Source: Candidatus Bipolaricaulota bacterium
GTDB lineage: Bacteria; Bipolaricaulota; Bipolaricaulia; Bipolaricaulales; Bipolaricaulaceae
Direction: 5' to 3'
DNA length: 57,212 bases
NCBI GenBank assembly: GCA_014360995.1
Contig: JACIWL010000008.1
Location: 1-57,212, forward strand
Below the pieces are notes generated by a model. It did not search any database. It had not been told where the DNA came from and was given only the letters and a program-made list of their open reading frames with translations. This document shows, in pieces, positions 15,862 through 24,883 of this stretch (position 1 is its first letter; each line of letters begins with the position of its first letter). A program made the position numbers and the translations under genes.

Positions 15862-18321
15862 GGACGCCTCCTTTTTTGAAGAAGTGTAGCCGAAGATCCG
15901 GAGGCGGGCCCGGTGCAGGGAAAGGGAGTTGCCAACCACGGTGAGGGAGGAGGTGGCCATGGCCATCTCCGCCAAAAGTGGGTGCATCCACCCCACCATG
16001 GCCAAAGGCACCATCACCACGTTGTAAAAGAAAGCCCAAAAGAGGTTTTGCCTCATCTTTCGGAACGCAACCCGGCTCAACTTTATCGCCTCTACCACTC
16101 CGGAAAGGTCCCCCCGCACCAAAATGATGTCCCCGGCCTCGATGGCGATGTCCGTTCCCGTGCCTAAGGCGATGCCGACGTTTGCCCCCTTTAGGGCCGG
16201 AGCATCGTTAATTCCATCACCCACGAAGGCCACAAACCTGTATTTTTCCTGAAGAAGCCGAACCTCCCTCACCTTCCCTTCGGGAAGGACCTGGGCGCGA
16301 ACTTCCTCGATCCCAAGCTTTTCGGCGACGGCCTTGGCCGTCCGCCAGTTGTCGCCGGTGACCATGGCCGTTTTAAGTCCCATCCTCTTGAGCTCCTTTA
16401 GGACGAGGAAGGCCTCATCCTTTACCGGATCGGCCAAGGCCAAAGCCCCAAGAAGCTTTCCCTCTTTGGCCACGAGGATCACCGTTTTCGCCTCTTCCTC
16501 AAGGTGCAAGATGACTTCCTCCAAGGGGCTCAGATCCACCCCGTTTTCCTCCATGAGCCGGCGAGATCCGACCAGGACTTCGCTTCCTTCCACCTTCGCC
16601 ACCACCCCCAAGCCCCGGCGGGCCTGAAACTCCTCCGGCTCCCCAGTGGGAATCCCTTCTTCTTGGGCCCTCCTTAGGATGGCCCTCCCCAAGGGATGTT
16701 CGCTTCCCCACTCCGCCAAGGCCGCTATCCTTAAAACCTCCTCCTTCTTCTCCCCCTTGGCCGGGACGACGTCGATCACCTCCGGGTGGCCCAAAGTAAG
16801 CGTTCCGGTCTTGTCGAAGACCACAACCTTCACGTCTTTTAAGGTTTGGAGGGCCTCACCGGAGCGGATGAGGATCCCGCGTTCCGCTCCCAGGCCGCTC
16901 GCCACCATGAGGGCGGTGGGCGTGGCCAACCCCAAGGCACAGGGACAGGCGATGACTAGAACCGAGACCATGGAGACCAAAGCCAAGGTGAGAACGCCCA
17001 AGTTCGGGTTGACCCAGGGAAGGAAGGAACCAGCTTCCACGAGGGGCTTCATGAGCTCCGGGAAGAAGAACCAAAGGAGGAAGGTGAGGAAAGCCAGTCC
17101 CAAGATGGCCGGGACGAAGGCCCTGGTCACCTTATCGGCCAGCTCCTGGATGGGGACTTTGGCCCCTTGGGCTTCCTCCAAGAGCCGTATCACCTGGGCC
17201 AAAAAGGTGTCCTTTCCCACCCGGATAGCCCGTACCTTCAAAAGCCCTTCTTGGTTCACCGTGGAGCCGATCACCTCGTCACCTGGGCCCTTTCGGACGG
17301 GCATGGACTCGCCAGTGGCCATGGACTCATCCACGGCGCTTTCCCCCTCAACCACGACCCCGTCGGTGGGGATCCTTTCTCCAGGCCGAACCACGAGGAT
17401 GTCCCCAACCTGAACTTCGTCGATGGGGATTTCCTCTTCCCTTCCATCCCGGAGGACCCGGGCCGTTTTCGCTTCCAGTTCTAAGAGCTTGCGGATGGCC
17501 AAGGAGGCCCGGCCCTTGGCTTTTTCCTCGAGGTATCGGCCGGTGAGGTGGAAGGCCATGATCATCGCCGCGACCCCAGCATAGTTCTCAATGGGGAAGA
17601 AAAAGGAAAGGGGGCCGGTCAGAAAGGAAACGCCTGTTCCCAGGCCGATCAATGTATCCATGTTGGGATAAAGCCGTAAAGCAGCGCCGATCCCGCTTTT
17701 GAAGGTCCTTCGGCCCACAAAGAGGACGGGAAGGGAAAGGAGGATCATCCCAAGGTGAAAGACGTGGTGGCTTGGCCACATGAGTCCCCAGGTCATCTCG
17801 GGAAGCATCCAAAGGAGGATGGGGATGGTGAAGGCCCAGGCGAGGATCATCCTTTTCCGGCTTTCCTCCATCCTTTTTATGGTCTCGTCCTCTCTAAACT
17901 CCAACGGGGCTTTCCGGACCTCGTAGCCCGCCTCGCTGACGGCTTTCCGGAAATCCTCCCAAGAAGCCAGGCCGGGGATATAGGTCACCGTGGCCTTTTC
18001 CGTCGCCAGGTTTACCGCGGCAGAAAGCACCCCGGGAACCCTTTTTAGGGCCTCTTCCACGTGCTTAGCGCAAGAAGCGCAGGTAATCCCGCCAACCGCG
18101 AAGGTCGCCGTCTCCGTAGGCACGTCGTAGCCAGCTCTTTTTATGGCTTCGATGATCTTTGCCAGGGAAAGCTTTTCGTCCCCCTTGATGTAAGCCTTTT
18201 CCGCAGGGAGATTGACAAAGACCTCCCGGACCCCAGGAAGGCCGCGGAGGGCCTTTTCCACCTGGGAGGCACAGGAAGCACAAGTCATTCCCCGAATGGG
18301 GACTTTCCAGTGCTTTTCCAT
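15676..18321 (-). CDS. copA: Copper-translocating P1B-type ATPase with C-terminal YHS domain
   Basis: The 881-residue protein has two N-terminal heavy-metal domains (MTCASC, C14/C17; ITCASC, C81/C84), eight membrane segments, the metal-site CPC (about 458) in [13 protein letters not shown], the phosphorylation motif DKTGTL (about 502), and the hinge [12 protein letters not shown]. These mark a Cu(I) exporter in the inner membrane. The tail (about residues 820-881) is a YHS metal-binding domain with VDPVCKMEV and YFCAPGC, ending [12 protein letters not shown] is more often N-terminal or separate. ATG 18321 has no ribosome site; TATAGT ends seven bases before it. The gene is divergent from the PLP enzyme at 18356. 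Confidence 0.93.
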   Translation of the reverse strand: MEKHWKVPIRGMTCASCASQVEKALRGLPGVREVFVNLPAEKAYIKGDEKLSLAKIIEAIKRAGYDVPTETATFAVGGITCASCAKHVEEALKRVPGVLSAAVNLATEKATVTYIPGLASWEDFRKAVSEAGYEVRKAPLEFREDETIKRMEESRKRMILAWAFTIPILLWMLPEMTWGLMWPSHHVFHLGMILLSLPVLFVGRRTFKSGIGAALRLYPNMDTLIGLGTGVSFLTGPLSFFFPIENYAGVAAMIMAFHLTGRYLEEKAKGRASLAIRKLLELEAKTARVLRDGREEEIPIDEVQVGDILVVRPGERIPTDGVVVEGESAVDESMATGESMPVRKGPGDEVIGSTVNQEGLLKVRAIRVGKDTFLAQVIRLLEEAQGAKVPIQELADKVTRAFVPAILGLAFLTFLLWFFFPELMKPLVEAGSFLPWVNPNLGVLTLALVSMVSVLVIACPCALGLATPTALMVASGLGAERGILIRSGEALQTLKDVKVVVFDKTGTLTLGHPEVIDVVPAKGEKKEEVLRIAALAEWGSEHPLGRAILRRAQEEGIPTGEPEEFQARRGLGVVAKVEGSEVLVGSRRLMEENGVDLSPLEEVILHLEEEAKTVILVAKEGKLLGALALADPVKDEAFLVLKELKRMGLKTAMVTGDNWRTAKAVAEKLGIEEVRAQVLPEGKVREVRLLQEKYRFVAFVGDGINDAPALKGANVGIALGTGTDIAIEAGDIILVRGDLSGVVEAIKLSRVAFRKMRQNLFWAFFYNVVMVPLAMVGWMHPLLAEMAMATSSLTVVGNSLSLHRARLRIFGYTSSKKEASMAEKVVDPVCKMEVDPETAPAKTEYRGKTYYFCAPGCKTEFERNPEKYVGEEKPKRRCCRR

Positions 18322-18328
18322 CCCGTAA

Positions 18329-18334
18329 ACTATA
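18329..18334 (-). promoter_or_regulatory. -10 box of copA, likely leaderless
   Basis: On the minus strand TATAGT lies seven bases before the copA ATG, with TTACGGG between and no ribosome site. No clear -35 hexamer is seen. The 34-bp divergent gap also has to serve the gene at 18356, which has its own GGAGGTGAAGG site. Confidence 0.45.
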
Positions 18335-18355
18335 GCCGAAATCCGGAGGTGAAGG

Positions 18356-19378
18356 ATGCAGATTTTGGAAGTCTCGCGAATTCCTTTGGGTTCCTGGCCT
18401 ACACCCTTGGAAGAGCTTCGCAACCTCACGCGAGCCCTTGGCGGGCCCCGGATCTTCATGAAAAGGGAGGACCTTTGTGGGATCGCCCTCGGGGGAAACA
18501 AGATTCGCAAGCTCGAATACGCTCTAGCCGAGGCCAAATCCCAAGGGGCTACTGCTCTCGTCACAAGTGGGGCCGTGCAAAGTAATCACGTCCGGCTCAC
18601 CATCGCATGCGCCAACCGATTGGGCCTCAAAACTTTCGTTGTTTTGCGCGGGGAAAAGCCAGCGTTTCCTACGGGGAACCTCCTTTTAGATCACATCCTG
18701 GGTGCGGCAGAAATTCACTGGGTGGATCCCAAGGATTACACCACGCGGGAGGAGCTGGTGCGGGCCACGGAGAGGCGGGCCGAGTTACTTGCCGAGGACC
18801 TGCGCCGGCGGGGAGAGGTTCCTTACGTCATCCCCAACGGCTGCAAGCCTCTTCATTCTGCTTTTGCGTATGCTACCTGCGTTTTGGAGCTCTTGGAGCA
18901 GATGAGGGCCCTGAACCTCGCCCCTGATGTCATCGTCACCGCCTGCGGAACGTCGGGAACACAGACTGGGCTTATCCTTGGTTCCCTCCTGTTTGCCCAG
19001 GGGCAGATCCGTGTAGTGGGGATCAGTGTAGCTGGGAAAGCCGAACTCCTGAAAGAGAGGATTCGCCGCAATCTTGAGGAAGCCCTTAGCGTTTTGGGCT
19101 TGGAGATGGATTTACCCGCCCAGGCCATCGAGGTCTACGACGATTACGTAGGGCCTGGTTATGCCGTCCCCACCCGAGAGATGAGGGAGGCGGTGGAGCT
19201 TTTGGCGCGAACGGAAGGGATCCTTTTGGATCCGGTGTACACGGGGAAAGCCATGGCTGGGTTTTTGGACCTTGTGCGCCGGGGCGCGTTTGAAGCCGGG
19301 GAAAACGTGGTCTTCCTCCACACCGGCGGAGTGCCTGCCCTTTTTGCCGATACCCAAGCCCCCGCTTTTTACCCCTGA
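18356..19378 (+). CDS. PLP enzyme, ACC deaminase/D-cysteine desulfhydrase family
   Basis: The 340-residue fold-type II PLP enzyme has the lysine motif in [15 protein letters not shown] (Lys about 51), the phosphate-binding phrase [13 protein letters not shown] with the Ser-Asn pair, the glycine loop [11 protein letters not shown], and VYTGKAMAG near the C-terminus. The QSNH and GGNK context fits D-cysteine desulfhydrase (DcyD) or ACC deaminase; I cannot tell which. True D-cysteine desulfhydrase would release pyruvate, sulfide and ammonia in the cytosol. ATG 18356 follows GGAGGTGAAGG. It is divergent from copA, and sulfide release could bear on copper handling, but that is speculation. Confidence 0.85.
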   Translation: MQILEVSRIPLGSWPTPLEELRNLTRALGGPRIFMKREDLCGIALGGNKIRKLEYALAEAKSQGATALVTSGAVQSNHVRLTIACANRLGLKTFVVLRGEKPAFPTGNLLLDHILGAAEIHWVDPKDYTTREELVRATERRAELLAEDLRRRGEVPYVIPNGCKPLHSAFAYATCVLELLEQMRALNLAPDVIVTACGTSGTQTGLILGSLLFAQGQIRVVGISVAGKAELLKERIRRNLEEALSVLGLEMDLPAQAIEVYDDYVGPGYAVPTREMREAVELLARTEGILLDPVYTGKAMAGFLDLVRRGAFEAGENVVFLHTGGVPALFADTQAPAFYP

Positions 19379-19467
19379 AATGGGCGGATTTGTAACCTCA
19401 GCCGCTCCGCACAGGGCCTGGCCAAATGGCTCATCGTCTACCGCGGCTACGTAGAAAAGGAGGGGCG

Positions 19468-21510
19468 ATGGAGGTCACACTTCACGGGGATGGCCATGTG
19501 GAGCTTATCCTGGCTGGAAAAACTATCCTGCGCGGCTTTGATTTCCTTCTTAGACTCCAAGGCGCCACGCTTTCCTCAAAGGATTTCCTGGCTAGCCCAT
19601 GGGAGGAAAGCTTGGGAAGCGACAAATTTGGCGCATTTCGGTGCCTCAAAAGGCGACTTTCTCACGAAGGTACAGAGCTTTTAGAGGAGCGGCTCTTTTT
19701 ATATGACGGGGCTCTGCGCCACGAGATCCGGTTCCTTACAGAGGTTTCCGGGCTTTTGGGCTCCCGGGATTTTCTAGATCCAGCTGTGTGGTGTCCCCTC
19801 TTTTTCCCTGCTCCGGAGGCCTCGTACTTTTTGTGCACATTTGGGCTCGATGGGGAAGGCGGGGATTATCCTGGGGGCTACTGGCCGGAGGCCAGGTGGG
19901 GAAAAGTGGGCCAGGGCTTTCCTCCTAAGCCCTTTGCTCCTTTGGTCATCTACCGAGAAGACAACGCGATGGCGGTGGCTCCAGGAGAGCTTTTCCTCTT
20001 GAGCCCCCTTGGAGCCTTTTCCCAGGGTGTGGGCCGGGCTTTAGCTGGGGATTTTCCGAAAATTCCGGCCGGGACCGTACTTTCCACCTGGTTTGTGGCC
20101 GGAAAGGACCCCGGGGAAGCCCTACGGGGGCTGGGCGAGATTTTCCTTATCCCTAAAGGCACGTGGAGGCAGCATCCGCTTCTTTCCCGCCTTGGTTATT
20201 GGAACGCCTACGGGTCCTATTACACCGAGCTCATCCACCCCATGGAGGAAAAGATCCTGCGGAGTTTGGCCGCGGAGTTCCGGGCTAAAGGCATCCCGGT
20301 GGGCTATTTTGGGCTTGACCTTTGGTACCCTTACGAGCGGATCGGCCAAGCCCTGGAATTTCGTCCAGATAAGAGAAAATATCCGCGCGGCCTCCAAGCT
20401 CTTTTAGAGGAAACGGAAATTCCCTTTGTCCTCCATCTTTCCGCCCTAAGCCCGCGCAATTCTTACGGCACGGATGGCGTAGATCCCCAAATCTACGGGG
20501 GAATCGGAAAAGAGCTCCGGCGGCAAGGGGGTATCGGCGTTTGGCACGATTGGCTTAGGACTTGGCAGTTCCTAACCAGAGAGCTCCTTTCCGATCCCTG
20601 GGCGGCGGAGCGCTGGTTCTCCGGGATGTGTCAGGAATTTCGAGAAGTTGGGCTTCCCGTGCTTCTCTGCATGCAAACAATGGGGATGGTTTTGGCCTCC
20701 ACAAAGGAACCCAACGTCATTTCCGCTCGAAGCTACACGGATCATCTTTTTTCCTTGAAGCTAGCTTTGCGCCGCGCGGCCAAAACCGATCCCCACCTCG
20801 TCCACGCGTGGCAAAATATTTTGCACATTTGGCTTCAAAACCTCCTTGTGGGCTACGTTCAGTGGGCGTTAGGTCTCGCCCCTTTCCATGACCTTTTCCT
20901 TTCCCGCAAGCACCCGGGTTTTGGCGGCGAGCGGGCCTGGGAGGAGGCTGTGCTGCGCGCCCTTTCCTGCGGACCGGTGGGCTTTGGCGACGCCTGTGGC
21001 ATGGCCGATCCCGCTCTCCTCTTGCGGCTTGTCCTTCCCGACGGGAGGCTAGCCCAGCCGGCGCGGCCACCAGAGCCCGTCTGGTCCACCTTGGGAAGCT
21101 CCACCCCGGTTTTTTGGACGGAAACCAGGGCGGGCGAGCTAACCTGGGTCTACGTTCTTATTCTGAACCTCACCGAGGAGGAAAAGGAAGTACGGGTAGA
21201 TCCTCCTCTGGAAGGGGATTTCCTTTCCTGGGATCTGCGGGCCGAGGGCCCCGGCTCACTAACTTTGCGGGTTTTACCTTCGACCCTCGCTTATCGCGTC
21301 CTTTTACCCAAGGTACACGGGGTTGGTCTTTTGGGCTTTCCCGAACTTCTCGTGCCCATGCCGGCCGAAGCGCAAGTGGAAATCTTGCGGAACCGAGGAA
21401 ACTGGTGCATTTCCCTGCCAAAAGGCATGGACCTCTCTGCAGTTTTTGATCATGGTAAAATGGTGCCGGCGAAAGATCTGGTGGGAGTGGAGGTGCAAAG
21501 GAGGGGATGA
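19468..21510 (+). CDS. Putative clan GH-D-like glycoside hydrolase, cytoplasmic
   Basis: The 680-residue protein has no signal peptide. The N-terminal 230 residues are beta-rich, the middle looks like a TIM barrel (LGYWNAYGSYYTELIHP, then GIPVGYFGLDLWYPYERIG and GIGVWHDWLRTW), and the last 150 residues are again beta-rich. This layout and the strand carrying Asp in GYFGLDLWY recall GH36/GH31-type and raffinose-synthase-like proteins, but the match is loose and the family could be new. ATG 19468 has AAAAGGAGGGG upstream. Its stop overlaps the start of the secreted GH57 gene by one base, so the two are coupled; a role in alpha-glucan or galactoside breakdown is inferred from that context. Confidence 0.5.
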   Translation: MEVTLHGDGHVELILAGKTILRGFDFLLRLQGATLSSKDFLASPWEESLGSDKFGAFRCLKRRLSHEGTELLEERLFLYDGALRHEIRFLTEVSGLLGSRDFLDPAVWCPLFFPAPEASYFLCTFGLDGEGGDYPGGYWPEARWGKVGQGFPPKPFAPLVIYREDNAMAVAPGELFLLSPLGAFSQGVGRALAGDFPKIPAGTVLSTWFVAGKDPGEALRGLGEIFLIPKGTWRQHPLLSRLGYWNAYGSYYTELIHPMEEKILRSLAAEFRAKGIPVGYFGLDLWYPYERIGQALEFRPDKRKYPRGLQALLEETEIPFVLHLSALSPRNSYGTDGVDPQIYGGIGKELRRQGGIGVWHDWLRTWQFLTRELLSDPWAAERWFSGMCQEFREVGLPVLLCMQTMGMVLASTKEPNVISARSYTDHLFSLKLALRRAAKTDPHLVHAWQNILHIWLQNLLVGYVQWALGLAPFHDLFLSRKHPGFGGERAWEEAVLRALSCGPVGFGDACGMADPALLLRLVLPDGRLAQPARPPEPVWSTLGSSTPVFWTETRAGELTWVYVLILNLTEEEKEVRVDPPLEGDFLSWDLRAEGPGSLTLRVLPSTLAYRVLLPKVHGVGLLGFPELLVPMPAEAQVEILRNRGNWCISLPKGMDLSAVFDHGKMVPAKDLVGVEVQRRG

Positions 21511-24386
21511 TGAAGAAGGCGGTGCTTTTGGGGTTGGCGGTCTTTTCAAGCCTCGCTTTGGCCAAAGGTCCCATCAACGTGGCCATCATCTGGCACATGC
21601 ATCAGCCCCTTTACTGGAATCGTCTTACTGGCGAGTACGAGCTACCTTGGGTACGGGTCCATGGGGTCCAGGAATACCTGGACTCCCCGCGGATCCAGCT
21701 GGAATTCCCCGGGGTCAAAGTCACTTATAACCTCCAGCCAAGCCTTCTTTGGCAGCTTCTGGACTACGCGGAGATCACGGAGGAAGAGAGAGCAAAAGGT
21801 GGCTTGTACGAGTTCATCGGTGCCGTGGATAACCATTTGAAGTGGATTTGGACCCTTCTCCATGAGCCGGAAGAGCTTTCTCCTGCGACGCGGGCGGCCA
21901 TGCAAGAGCAGTTTTTCTGGATCAACCCCTACATGCTCCGTCCCGGCGGGAAGTACTATGATCCCTACTACGCTGAGCTGAATGTTCTCAAGGGCCAACG
22001 CCAGCTCACAGACCAAGAGCTCCTCGACGCGGGCGGCCTCTTTCTCCTCTGGCAGATTTCGCCCGAACTCCATGCCGAATTGGGGCTTTTGGAGCTGCGG
22101 GGGAAAAGGGGATGGACGGAAGGCGACATCGTGAGGGTGATCCGGGCTCAGCACGAGCTGATAAGCCGTGTTGTGGAGTACTACCGCCGGGCTCAGGAGG
22201 CCGGGGCTGAGCTTATCACTAGCCCCTTCTTCCACCCCATTCTGCCCATTTTGGCCGAGCGCGGCTGGGATGAGGACGTGTTGGCCCAGCTTCAGCTCGG
22301 GCAAGAGCAACATGCCCAGCTTTTCGGAAGACCCGCGGTGGGAGTTTGGCCTCCAGAGCAGGCCGTTTCCGAGCGGGCCGTGGGCCTCCTTTCCCAGGCC
22401 GGCTTCGTCTGGACCGTGGCCGACGAGTGGAGCCTGGCCGCGGCGTTGGGCCGTAGCCCAAGCCCTGAGGATCTCACCCGGCCCTGGAAACTCGGGGAAA
22501 TGGCCATCTTCTTCCGCGACCACAACATTTCCGACAAAATTGCCTTCTCCTACGGGAATAAGCCCACGAGCGAGGCCGTGGCTGACTTCATGAACGAGAT
22601 TCGCCGCTACTGGAGCGTCCTTCCCAACCCTGCGGAACACGTAGTGGTCGTGGCCCTGGACGGCGAGAACTGGATGTTCATGGCCGGTTATCCCGACAAT
22701 GGCCGGGAATTCCTGCGCGCCATCTACCGTTCCCTCGTCCAGGCCGACTGGGTGCGGATGGTCACTCCCGCGGAGTTCCTGAGGGAGCACGGGGTCCAGG
22801 CGGTTCTCCCGCGGCTTCCCACTGGGTCCTGGGCCGGCGATCTCTCCACCTGGCAGGGAGAGCCCGAGGAGGACGAGGCTTGGGCCGTCCTGGCGCAGGC
22901 CAGGGAGGCCGTGTTTTCCCGCGCTCCCGATACCAGAGCTCTGAATGCCCTGTACGCCGCGGAGGGTTCCGACTGGTTCTGGTGGTACGGCGATGACCAG
23001 GATTCCGGGACCGACGACCTCTTCGACTGGCTATTCAAAGCCCATCTGGTTGGGGCTTATCGTGCCGCTGGTTATAGCGACGCGGAAATCCCCTCCACAC
23101 TTTTCTTGCGCCTTGTGATCCCCGTGCGGGCCAATCTGGGTGAGGTGAAACCCACTCTGGACGGACTGATCACCAGCCCTGCAGAATGGGCTGAGGCCGT
23201 GGTCTTTCCCGGTACCGGGGATATCCGCACCTTTGCCCTGGCGTACGGCGAGAGCTACCTCTACGTGCGGGTTGATCTGGTCAAAGCGGCGCGGGAACTT
23301 GTCGGCTCGGACACGCGTTTGGTGCTCTACGCCAGCGGTAAACCTGGAGAAAAAGCCAATATCCTCACCCGGCACAGTGGGGAGCAGCTGGGCTTTGCCT
23401 TTTCTTCCGCAGTGGAGTTGGAGTTCGCTAAAGTTAAGGCCGACGGTACAGGCTACGTTTTCCGCTACGGTGCTGATGGAAAAGGCGGTTGGCGCCTGAC
23501 CTCGCCCGTGCGCACCCTCCTTTTCCGCAAAGCGGCGGTGAACGAGATCGTGGAGTTCATGGTCCCGTTCGAGGAGCTTGGGGTGGAGCCGGGGCAAAGC
23601 CTCACTGTGGCGGTGGTCCTGGAGCGGCCAGGCGAGATACGGGGGCGTGCGCCCGAGAGGCCTCTCTTTGCCCGCATCCCCACCCTCATCCGGGGGCGGG
23701 AGATCTGGGCCATGGAGGATCCCCGGGGCGACGACTTTGGGCCGGGAACCTACGTTTACCCTCTGAACAAGGTGTTCGCCGAGGCACCGGGGCTTTTCGA
23801 CCTTATCCGCTACGCTGTGTACGATGCTGATAATGCTTGGCAGTTGAGCTTTGATTTCCCCGCTCTGCCTAACCCCTGGAACGGACCACACGGTTTCTCC
23901 CATCCCATCATCTTCGTGTATTTGGATGTGGCTCCCGGTGGTCGTACTGATGTCCACGAGGAGGGCAAAGCGGCCCAGGTTGCCTTCGATCCCGCTCATC
24001 CCTGGGATTACGTGCTGAAGATCGCGGGCTGGCCCGGTTACGGCCGGCACCTCTGGACGGCGGCCGGCGAGGGGCCGTTCCTGGTGGATGTGGCGTCCGA
24101 TCCCAAGCGGGGCCGGGTCATCGTCACCGTCTCCAAGGAACTTATTCCGGAGATCCGTGGCTGGCACTACGTTCTTGTGGGATCCCAGGACGGCTATGGT
24201 CCCAACCACATCCGGCCGGTGGGCAAGAACCCCGGCGAGTGGACAGGCGGAGGTTGTCCTGATCCCATGTGGGCTCCCCAGCTCTACGATATCCTTGCCC
24301 CCACAGTAGACGAACAAATTGCCGGGCTGAGTAGCTACATCCCTGGTCAGCACTACGCCGTTGTGCGCCCGCAAGAAGTGCGCTGA
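21510..24386 (+). CDS. Secreted GH57 family alpha-glucan hydrolase
   Basis: The 958-residue protein has a signal peptide (residues 1-18, ending LALA) followed directly by GH57 motif 1 HMHQP (29-33). The predicted nucleophile is E283 in GVWPPEQA and the acid is D384 in VALDGEN. Residues about 480-560 look like a helical GH57 tail. The last 390 residues are beta-rich: one stretch resembles a sugar-binding domain (LDGLITSPAEWAEAV), and another fits the C-terminal domain of glucodextranase-like proteins (HPIIFVYLDVAPGGRTDVHEEG). It should act outside the inner membrane on starch, pullulan or glycogen. I start at ATG 21510 (five-base spacing from AAGGAGG) rather than at 21507. It probably feeds MalEFG. 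Confidence 0.9.
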   Translation: MKKAVLLGLAVFSSLALAKGPINVAIIWHMHQPLYWNRLTGEYELPWVRVHGVQEYLDSPRIQLEFPGVKVTYNLQPSLLWQLLDYAEITEEERAKGGLYEFIGAVDNHLKWIWTLLHEPEELSPATRAAMQEQFFWINPYMLRPGGKYYDPYYAELNVLKGQRQLTDQELLDAGGLFLLWQISPELHAELGLLELRGKRGWTEGDIVRVIRAQHELISRVVEYYRRAQEAGAELITSPFFHPILPILAERGWDEDVLAQLQLGQEQHAQLFGRPAVGVWPPEQAVSERAVGLLSQAGFVWTVADEWSLAAALGRSPSPEDLTRPWKLGEMAIFFRDHNISDKIAFSYGNKPTSEAVADFMNEIRRYWSVLPNPAEHVVVVALDGENWMFMAGYPDNGREFLRAIYRSLVQADWVRMVTPAEFLREHGVQAVLPRLPTGSWAGDLSTWQGEPEEDEAWAVLAQAREAVFSRAPDTRALNALYAAEGSDWFWWYGDDQDSGTDDLFDWLFKAHLVGAYRAAGYSDAEIPSTLFLRLVIPVRANLGEVKPTLDGLITSPAEWAEAVVFPGTGDIRTFALAYGESYLYVRVDLVKAARELVGSDTRLVLYASGKPGEKANILTRHSGEQLGFAFSSAVELEFAKVKADGTGYVFRYGADGKGGWRLTSPVRTLLFRKAAVNEIVEFMVPFEELGVEPGQSLTVAVVLERPGEIRGRAPERPLFARIPTLIRGREIWAMEDPRGDDFGPGTYVYPLNKVFAEAPGLFDLIRYAVYDADNAWQLSFDFPALPNPWNGPHGFSHPIIFVYLDVAPGGRTDVHEEGKAAQVAFDPAHPWDYVLKIAGWPGYGRHLWTAAGEGPFLVDVASDPKRGRVIVTVSKELIPEIRGWHYVLVGSQDGYGPNHIRPVGKNPGEWTGGGCPDPMWAPQLYDILAPTVDEQIAGLSSYIPGQHYAVVRPQEVR

Positions 24387-24402
24387 GAAGGAGTAAAACT
24401 GG

Positions 24403-24825
24403 ATGAATGGGTTTTTGTTACAAGAAAGACAGGGTTGTTTTGTCATCCACAGAGATGTGCGCACGTCTGGCGCCTCCCTCCAAGGCGTCGAGATCTACGG
24501 TTGGAAGATTCGCTGTGACCTTACCCCTTGCGGTTATCTTGAGGTCCTCACGGCCCTGAACGTGGCCAAGATCGAGGAGATTTTCCAGGCCGATATCTTC
24601 TTTGGCGACGAGTACGAGATGGTGAAGATCGGATTCTGTGGCCAGGGCTGTTGCGGCAATTGGAATCTCGCGGTTACCACGTTCTTCAGCCCAACCGGCG
24701 GTCTTTGTGGCATCAAACGGATGTGGATCGACGCGGACTTCCCGCTGAGCAAGGACCTAAAGGTCGTCTTGAACGTCTCGCCGACTTTGGGTGAGCTCTA
24801 CGCTGGGTTCACTTTGGGGTTCTAG
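24403..24825 (+). CDS. N-terminally truncated paralogue of the CCG surface protein; probable gene remnant
   Basis: The 140-residue frame matches the C-terminal third of the 7689 protein: QGVEIYGWKIRCDL against QGIELYGVKLRCDL, and FCGQGCCGN against FCGAGCCGG, both ending in a beta strand with terminal Phe. The first 25 residues (MNGFLLQERQGCFV...) are not a signal peptide, so the product would stay in the cytosol, unlike its relative. An AAGGAG lies nine bases before the ATG. I read it as a truncated copy between the GH57 gene and malE that may still be translated, not as an intact gene. Confidence 0.6.
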   Translation: MNGFLLQERQGCFVIHRDVRTSGASLQGVEIYGWKIRCDLTPCGYLEVLTALNVAKIEEIFQADIFFGDEYEMVKIGFCGQGCCGNWNLAVTTFFSPTGGLCGIKRMWIDADFPLSKDLKVVLNVSPTLGELYAGFTLGF

Positions 24826-24883
24826 ATTCACAGGGGATAGGCTACAATAGTAAATGCCCGAAGAGGGCGAAAGGAGGTACGGG

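Noticed and set aside
15872-15880. A AAA AAG slippery heptamer (minus strand) at the copA-YHS junction as a programmed -1 frameshift
   Set aside because: The heptamer is in the right frame, but the -1 product is about 40 residues of Gly-rich sequence without a domain, and no clear downstream hairpin is seen. The in-frame internal start explains the AAAAAAGGAGG better.
23031-24464. 477-codon minus-strand frame opposite the GH57 gene
   Set aside because: No start signal and no recognisable domain; the plus strand holds a full GH57 enzyme.
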